A DNA stretch of 15,085 nt, from positions 1 through 15,085 of the forward strand of contig JAEEIQ010000094.1 of the NCBI GenBank assembly GCA_016281435.1. The letters run 5' to 3'. The number at the start of each line of letters is the position of its first letter. Within the stretch, counting starts at the first letter, position 1. Positions 7,054 to 14,611 of the stretch are shown in pieces. The translations under genes and the position numbers were made by a program. The notes under the pieces are model-generated. The model did no database searches and was not told the origin of the DNA. It saw only the letters and a program-made list of their open reading frames with translations. The DNA comes from Bacteroidales bacterium (GTDB lineage: Bacteria; Bacteroidota; Bacteroidia; Bacteroidales; UBA932).

Positions 7054-8536
7054 ACTCTTTGTTGTCTAGATTGTGTCCTGAGTTCACCACCTCGATGTCC
7101 GGGATGGGATAGTACTGGTGGCACGGCTTCATCTGGTTTTTCAGGCGGGTGTAGTCGCTGCACTCCTGCACCTTGTCGTACCAGATGCCCCAGCGGACCA
7201 GGTCGAACTTGCGCTGGAACTCACCGTACAGCTCGCGTCCGCGCTCGTTGCGGATTTCCTCCTCGAGGCGGGCCTCGGTGCGGAAGGTATACGGCCCGAT
7301 GCCGGCGCGCACCCTCGTCTTGTCCAGATACGCTATTGACTTGCCGAAATCCTTCTTGTACAGCCAGCACTCGGCAAGCATCAGCATGACGTCGGCATAG
7401 CGGAAGACCGTGTAGTTGTTGCCGTCGGACGAGGCCTGGAGTCCCGGGCACCAGAACTTGGGTCCGTTCCAGGGACGCGTCCCGACGCTGGCGAATTCCT
7501 GCCCGTTGTACTCCCAGGCCATGTTGACCTTGGCGCGGATGTCCGGGCCGTTGCGCGTCTGCAGGGACGAGATGAACCATCTGTTGGGGCGGGCCGCGGC
7601 GTAGGTCGTGGCCATCTCCCCGATTTCCGGCATCTCGACTCCGTCGAAGTAGGCCACCTCATCCACGATCTTCTTCGTCGGGAGGTTCATGCTGGAAAGG
7701 TTGGAGACATAGGACACGCCGCCCTGGGTGTAGATGTGCTGCACCTCGAGGATGGATTCCGGCGTGTTCTTGTTGCGCAGGAGGGCGTTCTCCTCATAAT
7801 CGTACAGGGCGAGGTCCCCGTATATCGCTTCCAGCTTTTCCAGGGCCTCGATCGCGGTGTCGTAGTCCTTGTTCCAGAGGGCGCACTTCGCTATGACCAT
7901 CCACGCCAGGGGGGCTCCGGCGCGGTTGCCCGGGGCCTCGCAGGTCCGCACCTGCGGCACGGCCGCGGCTACGGGCTTGAGGTCGTCTATTATGGCTTGC
8001 CTGGTGGCCGTCGCGCTCATGCGGGGAAGGGTCGCCACCTTGTCCATGGTCTCCTCGTCGGCGACGTCGTCAAAGTAGAAGGGCACGTCCCCGAACATGG
8101 ATGTCAGGAAATAGTAGTAGAAACCCCTGAGGGCCTTGGCTTCGCATAGCAGCTGGGCTCGCTGGGCATCCGTGATGGCATCGCCGCAGTTCTCTATTCC
8201 GGCGACTGCGAAATTGCACCTCTGCACGCCGAGGTAGCCCTGGGTCCAGCCGGTGGAAGCGTAGCGTGGCACTGCCGGGGAGACGTCAAGGCTGGCGTCG
8301 AGCGTGCCGGAAGCGCAGTACATGAGGTCGGAGACGCATTCCGTCGCAAGGAAAAGGGCACCGTTGTACATGGACTTCATCGGCATGTAGCAGCCGTTGA
8401 CGACCTGCTGGCATTCGTTGTACTTGCGGAACCAGTCTCCGGGCACGGAAACGGCGGTGGTGTCCTCGTTGAGGGAGCAGGCCTTCAGCGGCATGAGGAC
8501 GCAGACAAGGGCTGCGAGTTTGAATATCCGTTTCAT
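7034..8536 (-). CDS. SusD/RagB family outer-membrane substrate-binding lipoprotein
   Basis: This encodes 500 residues. The signal peptide ends LKAC (C20), followed by SLNED, a typical surface-lipoprotein start. The SusD fold is visible from the N-terminal helical segment (ECQQVVNGCYMPMK at 41-54), the conserved ALRGFYYYFLTSMFGDVPF (about 135-153) and the C-terminal block with RVRAGIGPY, EEEIRNERGRELYGE and RKFDLVRWG. The protein caps the SusC barrel and delivers oligomeric ligand to it at the cell surface. It starts 4 nt after the SusC stop, and its end overlaps the BACON gene start, so the three are probably co-translated. It has many cysteines for an exported protein, including C42, C49, C67, C74, C107, C117 and C131, so disulphides are possible. 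The ligand class cannot be inferred from the sequence; SusD homologues also serve peptide-, glycan- and nucleoside-type systems. Confidence 0.96.
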   Translation of the reverse strand: MKRIFKLAALVCVLMPLKACSLNEDTTAVSVPGDWFRKYNECQQVVNGCYMPMKSMYNGALFLATECVSDLMYCASGTLDASLDVSPAVPRYASTGWTQGYLGVQRCNFAVAGIENCGDAITDAQRAQLLCEAKALRGFYYYFLTSMFGDVPFYFDDVADEETMDKVATLPRMSATATRQAIIDDLKPVAAAVPQVRTCEAPGNRAGAPLAWMVIAKCALWNKDYDTAIEALEKLEAIYGDLALYDYEENALLRNKNTPESILEVQHIYTQGGVSYVSNLSSMNLPTKKIVDEVAYFDGVEMPEIGEMATTYAAARPNRWFISSLQTRNGPDIRAKVNMAWEYNGQEFASVGTRPWNGPKFWCPGLQASSDGNNYTVFRYADVMLMLAECWLYKKDFGKSIAYLDKTRVRAGIGPYTFRTEARLEEEIRNERGRELYGEFQRKFDLVRWGIWYDKVQECSDYTRLKNQMKPCHQYYPIPDIEVVNSGHNLDNKEYEKYGL

Positions 8537-8540
8537 AGGC

Positions 8541-11500
8541 CTAGAACGTCATTTTAAGGTTGAACATTATGGTGCGGCACTTCGGATATGCACCGATGTC
8601 GACGCGGCGCAGGACCGAGGACGAGCCTTCGGAGTTGACGTCCGGATCGAAACCGTTGTACCTCTTCCAGAGGATGAGGTTGTCTCCGGAAGCGCCCACC
8701 GTGATTTCCTTTACGGGAATGGAGGACTTGCGAAGGTCGAAGGTATAGCTGACATCCAGGGTCTTCAGGCGCAGGTAGGAAGCGTCGTGGACCATGAAGT
8801 CGCTGGGCAGGGAAGCTCCGGGCTTGGATCCCGCGGCCGGGATTTCCGACTGGGGATTCCGCACCGGATGCCAGGCTCCGAGCATGTAGCGGTACTGGTT
8901 GGTATAGACCGAGCCGGCCATGTACATCTCGGAGATGTTGTAGATCTTGCCTCCGAGCGAATAGACGAAATAGACGCCGACCTTGAGGTTGTGCCACCAG
9001 AAGGTGTTCTGCAGACCTCCGTATAGGTAGGGATCGGAGTTGCCGAGGTAGATCAGGTCGTCCTGGTTCAGGGACCCGTCGTAGTTGACGTCGTAGTAGC
9101 GGGCCGAGCCGGTGGTCGTCGTGTTGCTGGCATAGGTATGGGTGACCTGGTTGCGGGCGACCTCATCCTGGCTCTTCCATGTACCACCGTACTTGAAGCC
9201 CCAGAGGGAATTCAGGGGATAGCCCTTGACGTAGCCGTACATCATGTATTTGCTCGTACCGAGTGAGTTGAAGGCGGTGACGAAGTCTTCGGTGCCTATG
9301 TCCTCGACCATCTGGCGGTTGTGCGAGAAAGTGAAGGAGGTGAGCCACTGGAAGCGTTTCTTCTGGATATTCACGGTCTCCACGGTCAGCTCGACGCCCT
9401 TGTTGGAGGTCGTTCCCACATTGGCGAGACGGGAGCTGAATCCCGTCTGGGTCGGTTTCTGGACATTCAGGAGGAGGTCCGTGGTCCGGCTCCAGTAGCC
9501 TTCGAGTTCGACGTTCAGCCTCTTGCCGAAAGAGGAAAGGTCGATTCCTATGTTATATGAATCCGTCTTTTCCCACGTCAGGTCGGGGGTGGCGACGTTC
9601 TTGCGGTAGACCGCCGCCGGCTGGGAACCGTCGAAAAGATAACCGGAGGTGGTCGACGAAAGGGTCGCTATGGACTTGTAGGCGGCGATGGCGTCGTTGC
9701 CGGTGCGCCCGGCGCTGAGACGCATGGACAGGTCGTCGACCCATTTCACGCCGCGCATCCAGGGCTCCTTCGATATCTTCCAGCGGAAGGCCGCCGAGGG
9801 GAAGAATGCCCATTTGTGGTCGGCGGCGAAGTTGGAGGCTCCGTCGGTGCGGCCGGTGACCGTCAGGTAGTAGCGGGACTTGTAGCTGTAATTGACGCGG
9901 GCGAACAGGGACATCTTGTTTACGGCCGTGTAGTCGGTCGAAGCGGAATAAGTCTCCTTGTCCATGACCGCGTTCATGTTGTTCCAGAGGATGTTGTCGT
10001 CTGTGTAGCCCTTGCCGCTGAGAGAGAAGTCGTTGGTCACCGTCCTATAGCCGGAGAATCCCAGCATCGCGTTGAACTTGTGCAGGATCTTGTCCACGGT
10101 GTACTTGACCGTGGTTTCGGATGAGAACGACTTCGAATCGAACTCCTCGCGGTAGGCTTCGCCGCCGTCGTTTTCAGCTTTCAGCGGCAGCGTGCTCATG
10201 TAGTAGCGGAACTGGTGGCGCTGGAAGTTGGAGTAGGAAAGGATACTTTTGACGGCCAGGTTCTTAAGGGGTGTCACGTCGAGGGTCAGGGAGTGCGTGG
10301 AGGTGTTGTAGTAGCGGTGGTGGACCGTCTTGTCTATGAGGGCGCGCGGGTTGTTGAACCTCTGGCCACCGTCATAGAAGGGGTTGAAGTCGTCGATGGG
10401 CCGTATCATCGGACTCAGGTACTGGGCTGCATTTATGACGGTGGTCCCGCCTATGCTGGCCTTGGCCGGCTGCTGGTCGCGCCAGACATAGAAGCCGTTG
10501 TAGCTGGCGGTCAGCCACTTGTAAAGGGTACGGCTGACCTTGATGCGGGCGCTTATCTTTTCCTGCCCGCTGCGCTGGATGATGCCTTCGGTGTCGTTCC
10601 ATGCGATGGAGGCCAGGTAGTTGGAGTTCTTGTCGCGGCCCGAGAGGGACAGGCCGTAGTTCTGGTACCATGCGGTACGGGTCACTTCGTCGACCCAGTC
10701 GGTGCCGGTCTTGCCGAATGGATTGGCGTAAGTGTAGCCGGAAAGCGGGGTTTCCGTGGTCACGCCCGCATTGTTGACGTCTCCGCCGCTGAGGGCGCAG
10801 TCGTTGCGGTAAAGGGCGAACTCGGCGGCGTCCATAACGTCGAGTTTGCGGGGCAGCTGGGAGAAGCCCACTCCGGCGGTGAAGATCACCGACGGCTTCG
10901 AGACGCCCGCCTTGGCCTGCTTGGTCGTGATGAGGATGACGCCGTTGGCGCCGCGCGATCCGTAGATGGCCGTCGAGGAGGCGTCCTTCAGGATGGAGAT
11001 CGAGGCGATGTCGTCGGGATTGACGTCATTGAGGTCATTGATCGCGTCGACCACCCCGTCCACCACGATCAGGGGCTCGTTGGAAGCCGTTATGGACCGC
11101 GTGCCGCGGATACGGATCGTGGTGACCGAACCGGGTTCGCCGGTGGTCGTCATGATGTCCGCCCCGGCGACACGGCCCTGCAGGGCGTTGTCGACAGAAT
11201 AGGCCGGCACCCCCTGGAGGTCGCCCATCTTCACGGTGGCGACGGAGCCCGTCAGGTCGGATTTGCGGGCCTGGCCGTAGCCGATGACGACGACATCGTC
11301 GAGCATGGTCTTGTCTTCGCGGAGGACAAAGTCTATCACGGCCTTGCCGCCGACTGGCTTCGAGACGGTCTCGAACCCGACGAACATGGCCTGCAGGGTG
11401 CTTCCGGCCGGCACCTTCAAGGTGTATGCTCCGGAAGCATCCGTCATGGTGCCGTTGGAGGTTCCCTGAACCAGCACCGTCGCGCCGGGAAGCGGCTGCC

Positions 11501-11630
11501 CGGCCTCATCCCGGACAGTTCCGCTCACCGTCCCGGCAGGCTGCTGTGCGAAAGCGTTTCCGCACAGCAGCCCCGCCAGTACCGCGGTCATGATTTTAAG
11601 TTTTGGACGCATATCGTAAATGTGTTTCAT
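8541..11630 (-). CDS. SusC/RagA family TonB-dependent outer-membrane transporter
   Basis: This encodes 1029 residues from the ATG at 11630, which overlaps the preceding stop as ATGA. An alternative ATG at 11612 (MRPKLKIMTAVLAG...) also leaves a complete signal peptide ending NAFAQQ at about 30. Residues about 34-105 are the carboxypeptidase-regulatory-like beta-sandwich typical of SusC (TVSGTVRDEAGQPLPGATV). The TonB-box region DDVVVIGYGQ lies at about 111-120. The plug domain spans about 120-240 and contains ALQGRVAGADI and the signature ISILKDASSTAIYGSRGA at about 211-228. The remainder is a 22-stranded barrel by family precedent, ending in an aromatic residue (LKMTF) as expected for Bam-inserted porins. 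Length and domain order are normal for the family. It imports the ligand presented by the downstream SusD partner using TonB-ExbBD energy; no FecR-type anti-sigma contact domain (STN) is seen ahead of the plug. Confidence 0.97.
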   Translation of the reverse strand: MKHIYDMRPKLKIMTAVLAGLLCGNAFAQQPAGTVSGTVRDEAGQPLPGATVLVQGTSNGTMTDASGAYTLKVPAGSTLQAMFVGFETVSKPVGGKAVIDFVLREDKTMLDDVVVIGYGQARKSDLTGSVATVKMGDLQGVPAYSVDNALQGRVAGADIMTTTGEPGSVTTIRIRGTRSITASNEPLIVVDGVVDAINDLNDVNPDDIASISILKDASSTAIYGSRGANGVILITTKQAKAGVSKPSVIFTAGVGFSQLPRKLDVMDAAEFALYRNDCALSGGDVNNAGVTTETPLSGYTYANPFGKTGTDWVDEVTRTAWYQNYGLSLSGRDKNSNYLASIAWNDTEGIIQRSGQEKISARIKVSRTLYKWLTASYNGFYVWRDQQPAKASIGGTTVINAAQYLSPMIRPIDDFNPFYDGGQRFNNPRALIDKTVHHRYYNTSTHSLTLDVTPLKNLAVKSILSYSNFQRHQFRYYMSTLPLKAENDGGEAYREEFDSKSFSSETTVKYTVDKILHKFNAMLGFSGYRTVTNDFSLSGKGYTDDNILWNNMNAVMDKETYSASTDYTAVNKMSLFARVNYSYKSRYYLTVTGRTDGASNFAADHKWAFFPSAAFRWKISKEPWMRGVKWVDDLSMRLSAGRTGNDAIAAYKSIATLSSTTSGYLFDGSQPAAVYRKNVATPDLTWEKTDSYNIGIDLSSFGKRLNVELEGYWSRTTDLLLNVQKPTQTGFSSRLANVGTTSNKGVELTVETVNIQKKRFQWLTSFTFSHNRQMVEDIGTEDFVTAFNSLGTSKYMMYGYVKGYPLNSLWGFKYGGTWKSQDEVARNQVTHTYASNTTTTGSARYYDVNYDGSLNQDDLIYLGNSDPYLYGGLQNTFWWHNLKVGVYFVYSLGGKIYNISEMYMAGSVYTNQYRYMLGAWHPVRNPQSEIPAAGSKPGASLPSDFMVHDASYLRLKTLDVSYTFDLRKSSIPVKEITVGASGDNLILWKRYNGFDPDVNSEGSSSVLRRVDIGAYPKCRTIMFNLKMTF

Positions 11631-14509
11631 TTGCTGAAGTCTACAAGTATCGGCCGGTGGTCGGAGGGCGTGTAGCGGTCGGCGGAGTGGGGAGACCGCT
11701 GCGGGTTGGCCCAGCTGTCGATTACGATCGCAGCGTCGCTGACACGGGAGGCCATTGAAGGCGAGGCGTAAACCATGTCGATGCGGCGGGACATCGGATT
11801 CGACCAGAAGAACCAGCCGGGGTAGCGGGCGGCGATGACGTCCACGTAGTCGGTGCGCGCCGCAATGTCCTTATGCGGAAGGAAATCGATATCGTCGGCT
11901 TCAAGACCGTAGTACCAGTTGTCGACTGGGGCGCGGGAGTTGAAATCTCCCATCATCAGCCAGTCCGTCCTGGAGGAATACTCCGGATTCAGACGGGTAA
12001 GGTCCAGGATTTTTCCCATTTCCCATGCCTTGAAGGCAGCCCCTTCCCCAGCGGCGATGCTGGCGGGTTTCTCCGCTTCGGGGCAGTCCGGGCGGTACTT
12101 CTGCGCATAAAGATGAAGGGTCACGACGTTGACGGTCCTTCCGCCGATGTCGATGCTGAACATCCCTGCGCCGGAACGTATGCGCTGCGTCTCTCCCGGA
12201 GGGACGCCGATCTGCTGTATTGTCGTGACCGGATATCTGGAGGTGATGACCTGGGGATAATTGTTCATGACCGCGCCGGTCGAAGTGTATGCGTGGCCGT
12301 AGCGGGCTGCCAGGGCTGGCCATCCGCCGGGCAGGTACTTGTCGGCGGCGGCAAGGTAATCGTCGGAATCGGTCTTGAAAATGGAGCTACCTTCGCACCA
12401 GACGCAGACGTCCGGATCGAACTTCTTCACCCACTCCACGAAGGTCGCATAATCGTTGCCCTGGTCCGCCCACATGCCGTCTTGTATGTTCCAGTACAGA
12501 AGGCGGAAGCCGCCGGACGGCCGGGCTGCGGGTAAAAGGGCCGTAAGCTTGAGGTTGTCCAGAAGGAAACCGTGGACCATGTCCTGCGTCGAGGAAGGGT
12601 ATATCTGGACCGAAGAAAGGTCCGAGACATGCTCCGCCGTGAGGCTGAAATGCACCCATTTCCCGCCCGGAGCCATCTTCGAATTCGGGATGACGAGGTA
12701 GGCCGACGCCTCGCGGTAGCTGTTGTTGGATGCCGTGAGGGAGAAAGCGGCCCCGTCGATGGATGCGGCGGAGAAAAAACCGCCGTTGATGAGGCGCGCT
12801 TCGAAGCTGTCGGCATAACCCGCGGCGGCGTAGACGTCGAATTCAAGCCGGGCGGAGCCGAACCAGGGCATGCTGCTGAACGGGGGCGTGCGGAACGATC
12901 CGCGGCCGTTGGTTTCCATGCTGACGCCGACGCAGCCCTGGTACTCCTGTGTGCGGTAGAGATAGGTGTAGCCGTTGAAGTTGCGCGAGCGCACGTAGGA
13001 GTCTGACATCGCGTGGCAGCCGTCCAGGGTGGTGCCGCTTACTTCCGACCATGTGTTCGACTGGATGAGGCCCGTTCCGGGACAAAGGACATCCACCTTC
13101 CTGCCTGCTTCTTCGAATCCGGTCAGGGAAGGGTCAGGCGCCGTACCGGGATTGGCTCCGGAAGGAGAAAGGAACACGGACCCTTCCGGTCCTCCGGGCC
13201 GTCCTCCCCATGCGCAGAGGTCGAAGGCATCGAAAAAGACCACATCAGGGTCACGGGCATAGGAAATGTCGACCGTCTTCGTGCCGCCCGCAACTACCGT
13301 AAAAGCGGGGACCTTCATGTTCATCACCCCGTGGCCCAGGTCGCAGATACGGACGTAGATGCCGTCAGGGTAGGATCCGGGGCATATCAGGGCCGGGACT
13401 TCCAGCACGCCGCCGGCAGCATCAGCAGGCCCGTCGGAACGCATCGCGTTGAAGGAAATGAAATCCTGGCCTTCCGCGACGTAGAACGTCCCTTCCGGGG
13501 TCTTTACGACCTTTCCTGCCATCATGCGTCCCGGTGCGCTGAGGTGCACGGAGGCGGTATGGAACTGGTTCGTGATACGGAGTTTCAGGGTCGCAAGATC
13601 CCTTCGCAGGGGCGCTACCGCATCCTGGAGGTAGAAATTCTGGCTGAAAGGCAGTTCGAAAATCTCGTTGAAAAGGTTCTCGCCGATGGGGCCGAGGCTG
13701 ATGGCCTGGCCGCTGGCAAGGGACAGGCTCGCGCTGACGGCGCGTTCACAGACGTTTCCGGCCTGGTCCGTAAAGACGAAATCCAGCCCGCCGGGATAGA
13801 CCCGCGGGTTGACCGCGATATAATAAGTCCCTTCCGCCAAGGCCCTGCCATCCTTGGCGGAGAGGGACACCGACGGACTCATGCAACTGGAAGTGCCGTT
13901 CTCGCGGACAGTCAGGGGCCTGTCAAAGCGGACACACATCCGGTCCGCCACAGAAAGGCCATCGGGACTCTCCACCTTCACGGAGACTATTGCAGGGGAG
14001 TCAGGGGTTATCGAGAAACTGACATAGGCCGGCACATGGCAGAAACTGAGTTCCCTGTCCCCGCTGAAGGCCGCCATCACCCCGGCCGCAGGGTCCCACG
14101 AGCCGGTGACCGCGGTCTGCACGGAAGGGATGTCCACATATACGGAGTTCTTGCCGGAGCCGGCCCAGCTGGCTACCGCGGAAGAGGGGAAGACGGCAAG
14201 GTACTTTCCGTCGGAAAGGGCCGGCTCATCCTTACCGACCCCGGAGAAGCTCGCTTGAGCGGCGGGCTTTTTGATGGATGTCCGGTAGATGGCACTTTCC
14301 TTCTTTCTCGAATCGTCCCCGAGGAAAAGGGCCATCTCATCGCCGGGCTGCCAGAGGAAAGGCTCGCCTTCGGCCGAGCCCGGGAGAGCCCCGGCCGTTG
14401 CCACGAAACTGTCCCCGTTTCCTTCTACCCCGGGACCTTCAGGCACGCAGGAAGCGGCCGAAAGGGCGGCGGCAAAGGCTGCCAGGGCGTATATTCTACG
14501 GACGGTCAT
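11627..14509 (-). CDS. Multidomain lipoprotein: fimbrillin-like N-terminus fused to a C-terminal EEP phosphoesterase/nuclease domain
   Basis: I chose the ATG at 14509, giving 960 residues beginning MTVRRIYALAAFAAALSAASC (lipid cysteine 21). The longer in-frame ATG at 14545 adds 12 residues ahead of the signal peptide and is less likely. Residues about 45-280 are fimbrillin-like and share a pattern with the two FISUMP proteins (FLWQPGDEMALFLG, KYLAVFPSS, GSWDPAAGVMAAFSGD, GTYYIAVNPRVYPGG). Residues about 280-420 look like a second beta domain. About 422-660 is a further beta-rich, possibly jelly-roll, region (FFDAFDLCAWGG, SYVRSRNFNGYTYLYRTQEY). The EEP domain fills about 668-960 with complete motifs: WNIQ (N674), DVCVWCE (E706), TLH (H799), MGDFN (D855, N857), RRIDMVY (D911) and SDH (H951). 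A metal-dependent phosphoesterase or nuclease anchored at the cell surface is inferred. As the first gene after the regulator and overlapping susC by 4 nt, it leads the operon. Bond and substrate specificity are unknown. Confidence 0.9.
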   Translation of the reverse strand: MTVRRIYALAAFAAALSAASCVPEGPGVEGNGDSFVATAGALPGSAEGEPFLWQPGDEMALFLGDDSRKKESAIYRTSIKKPAAQASFSGVGKDEPALSDGKYLAVFPSSAVASWAGSGKNSVYVDIPSVQTAVTGSWDPAAGVMAAFSGDRELSFCHVPAYVSFSITPDSPAIVSVKVESPDGLSVADRMCVRFDRPLTVRENGTSSCMSPSVSLSAKDGRALAEGTYYIAVNPRVYPGGLDFVFTDQAGNVCERAVSASLSLASGQAISLGPIGENLFNEIFELPFSQNFYLQDAVAPLRRDLATLKLRITNQFHTASVHLSAPGRMMAGKVVKTPEGTFYVAEGQDFISFNAMRSDGPADAAGGVLEVPALICPGSYPDGIYVRICDLGHGVMNMKVPAFTVVAGGTKTVDISYARDPDVVFFDAFDLCAWGGRPGGPEGSVFLSPSGANPGTAPDPSLTGFEEAGRKVDVLCPGTGLIQSNTWSEVSGTTLDGCHAMSDSYVRSRNFNGYTYLYRTQEYQGCVGVSMETNGRGSFRTPPFSSMPWFGSARLEFDVYAAAGYADSFEARLINGGFFSAASIDGAAFSLTASNNSYREASAYLVIPNSKMAPGGKWVHFSLTAEHVSDLSSVQIYPSSTQDMVHGFLLDNLKLTALLPAARPSGGFRLLYWNIQDGMWADQGNDYATFVEWVKKFDPDVCVWCEGSSIFKTDSDDYLAAADKYLPGGWPALAARYGHAYTSTGAVMNNYPQVITSRYPVTTIQQIGVPPGETQRIRSGAGMFSIDIGGRTVNVVTLHLYAQKYRPDCPEAEKPASIAAGEGAAFKAWEMGKILDLTRLNPEYSSRTDWLMMGDFNSRAPVDNWYYGLEADDIDFLPHKDIAARTDYVDVIAARYPGWFFWSNPMSRRIDMVYASPSMASRVSDAAIVIDSWANPQRSPHSADRYTPSDHRPILVDFSK

Positions 14510-14611
14510 GCAATTATCAGTTTCGTGTCTCCACAAATTTGACAATTATATACGCAAGCCGATTTTCAAAAATGTCAAATCGCGCGTCAGCAAAATATTA
14601 AAATTGTCAAA
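14510..14611. promoter_or_regulatory. AT-rich intergenic control region with TTTGACA-type repeats
   Basis: This is the only intergenic stretch here that looks non-coding, and it is sharply richer in A and T than its surroundings. It contains three copies of one motif. Two are direct copies on the minus strand, ATTTGACAA at 14604-14612 and ATTTGACA at 14573-14580, offset by exactly 32 bp. The third is inverted, ATTTGACAATT on the plus strand at 14537-14547. The outer two form a perfect 11-bp inverted repeat (14537-14547 with 14602-14612). The arrangement, between the regulator gene and the operon it probably controls, suggests an operator. The distal copy touches the stop codon of the regulator gene. 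Confidence 0.5.
14543..14550 (-). promoter_or_regulatory. Candidate -7 element of a Bacteroidetes-type promoter
   Basis: On the minus strand 14543-14550 reads TATAATTG, one mismatch from the Bacteroides -7 consensus TAnnTTTG. It lies 33 nt before the chosen ATG at 14509. The TTTG candidates upstream are spaced 16 or 25 nt away rather than the usual 19-21, so the -33 half is unconvincing and the promoter may depend on an activator. It would serve the fimbrillin-EEP, SusCD, BACON, FISUMP operon. Confidence 0.28.

Noticed and set aside
10215..11675. 486-codon plus-strand frame opposite the N-terminal half of SusC
   Set aside because: It is a low-complexity Gly/Val/Asp/His-rich product with no domain, lying antisense to the conserved plug of the transporter.
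13013..14542. 509-codon plus-strand frame opposite the fimbrillin-EEP gene
   Set aside because: It is antisense to the lipoprotein gene, its composition is atypical of real proteins, and it runs into the AT-rich control region without a sensible start context.
14535..14550. Plus-strand promoter from the TTTGACAATTATA stretch driving a divergent gene
   Set aside because: There is no plus-strand gene to its right; the regulator is on the minus strand, so the sequence is better read as one arm of the operator-like repeat.
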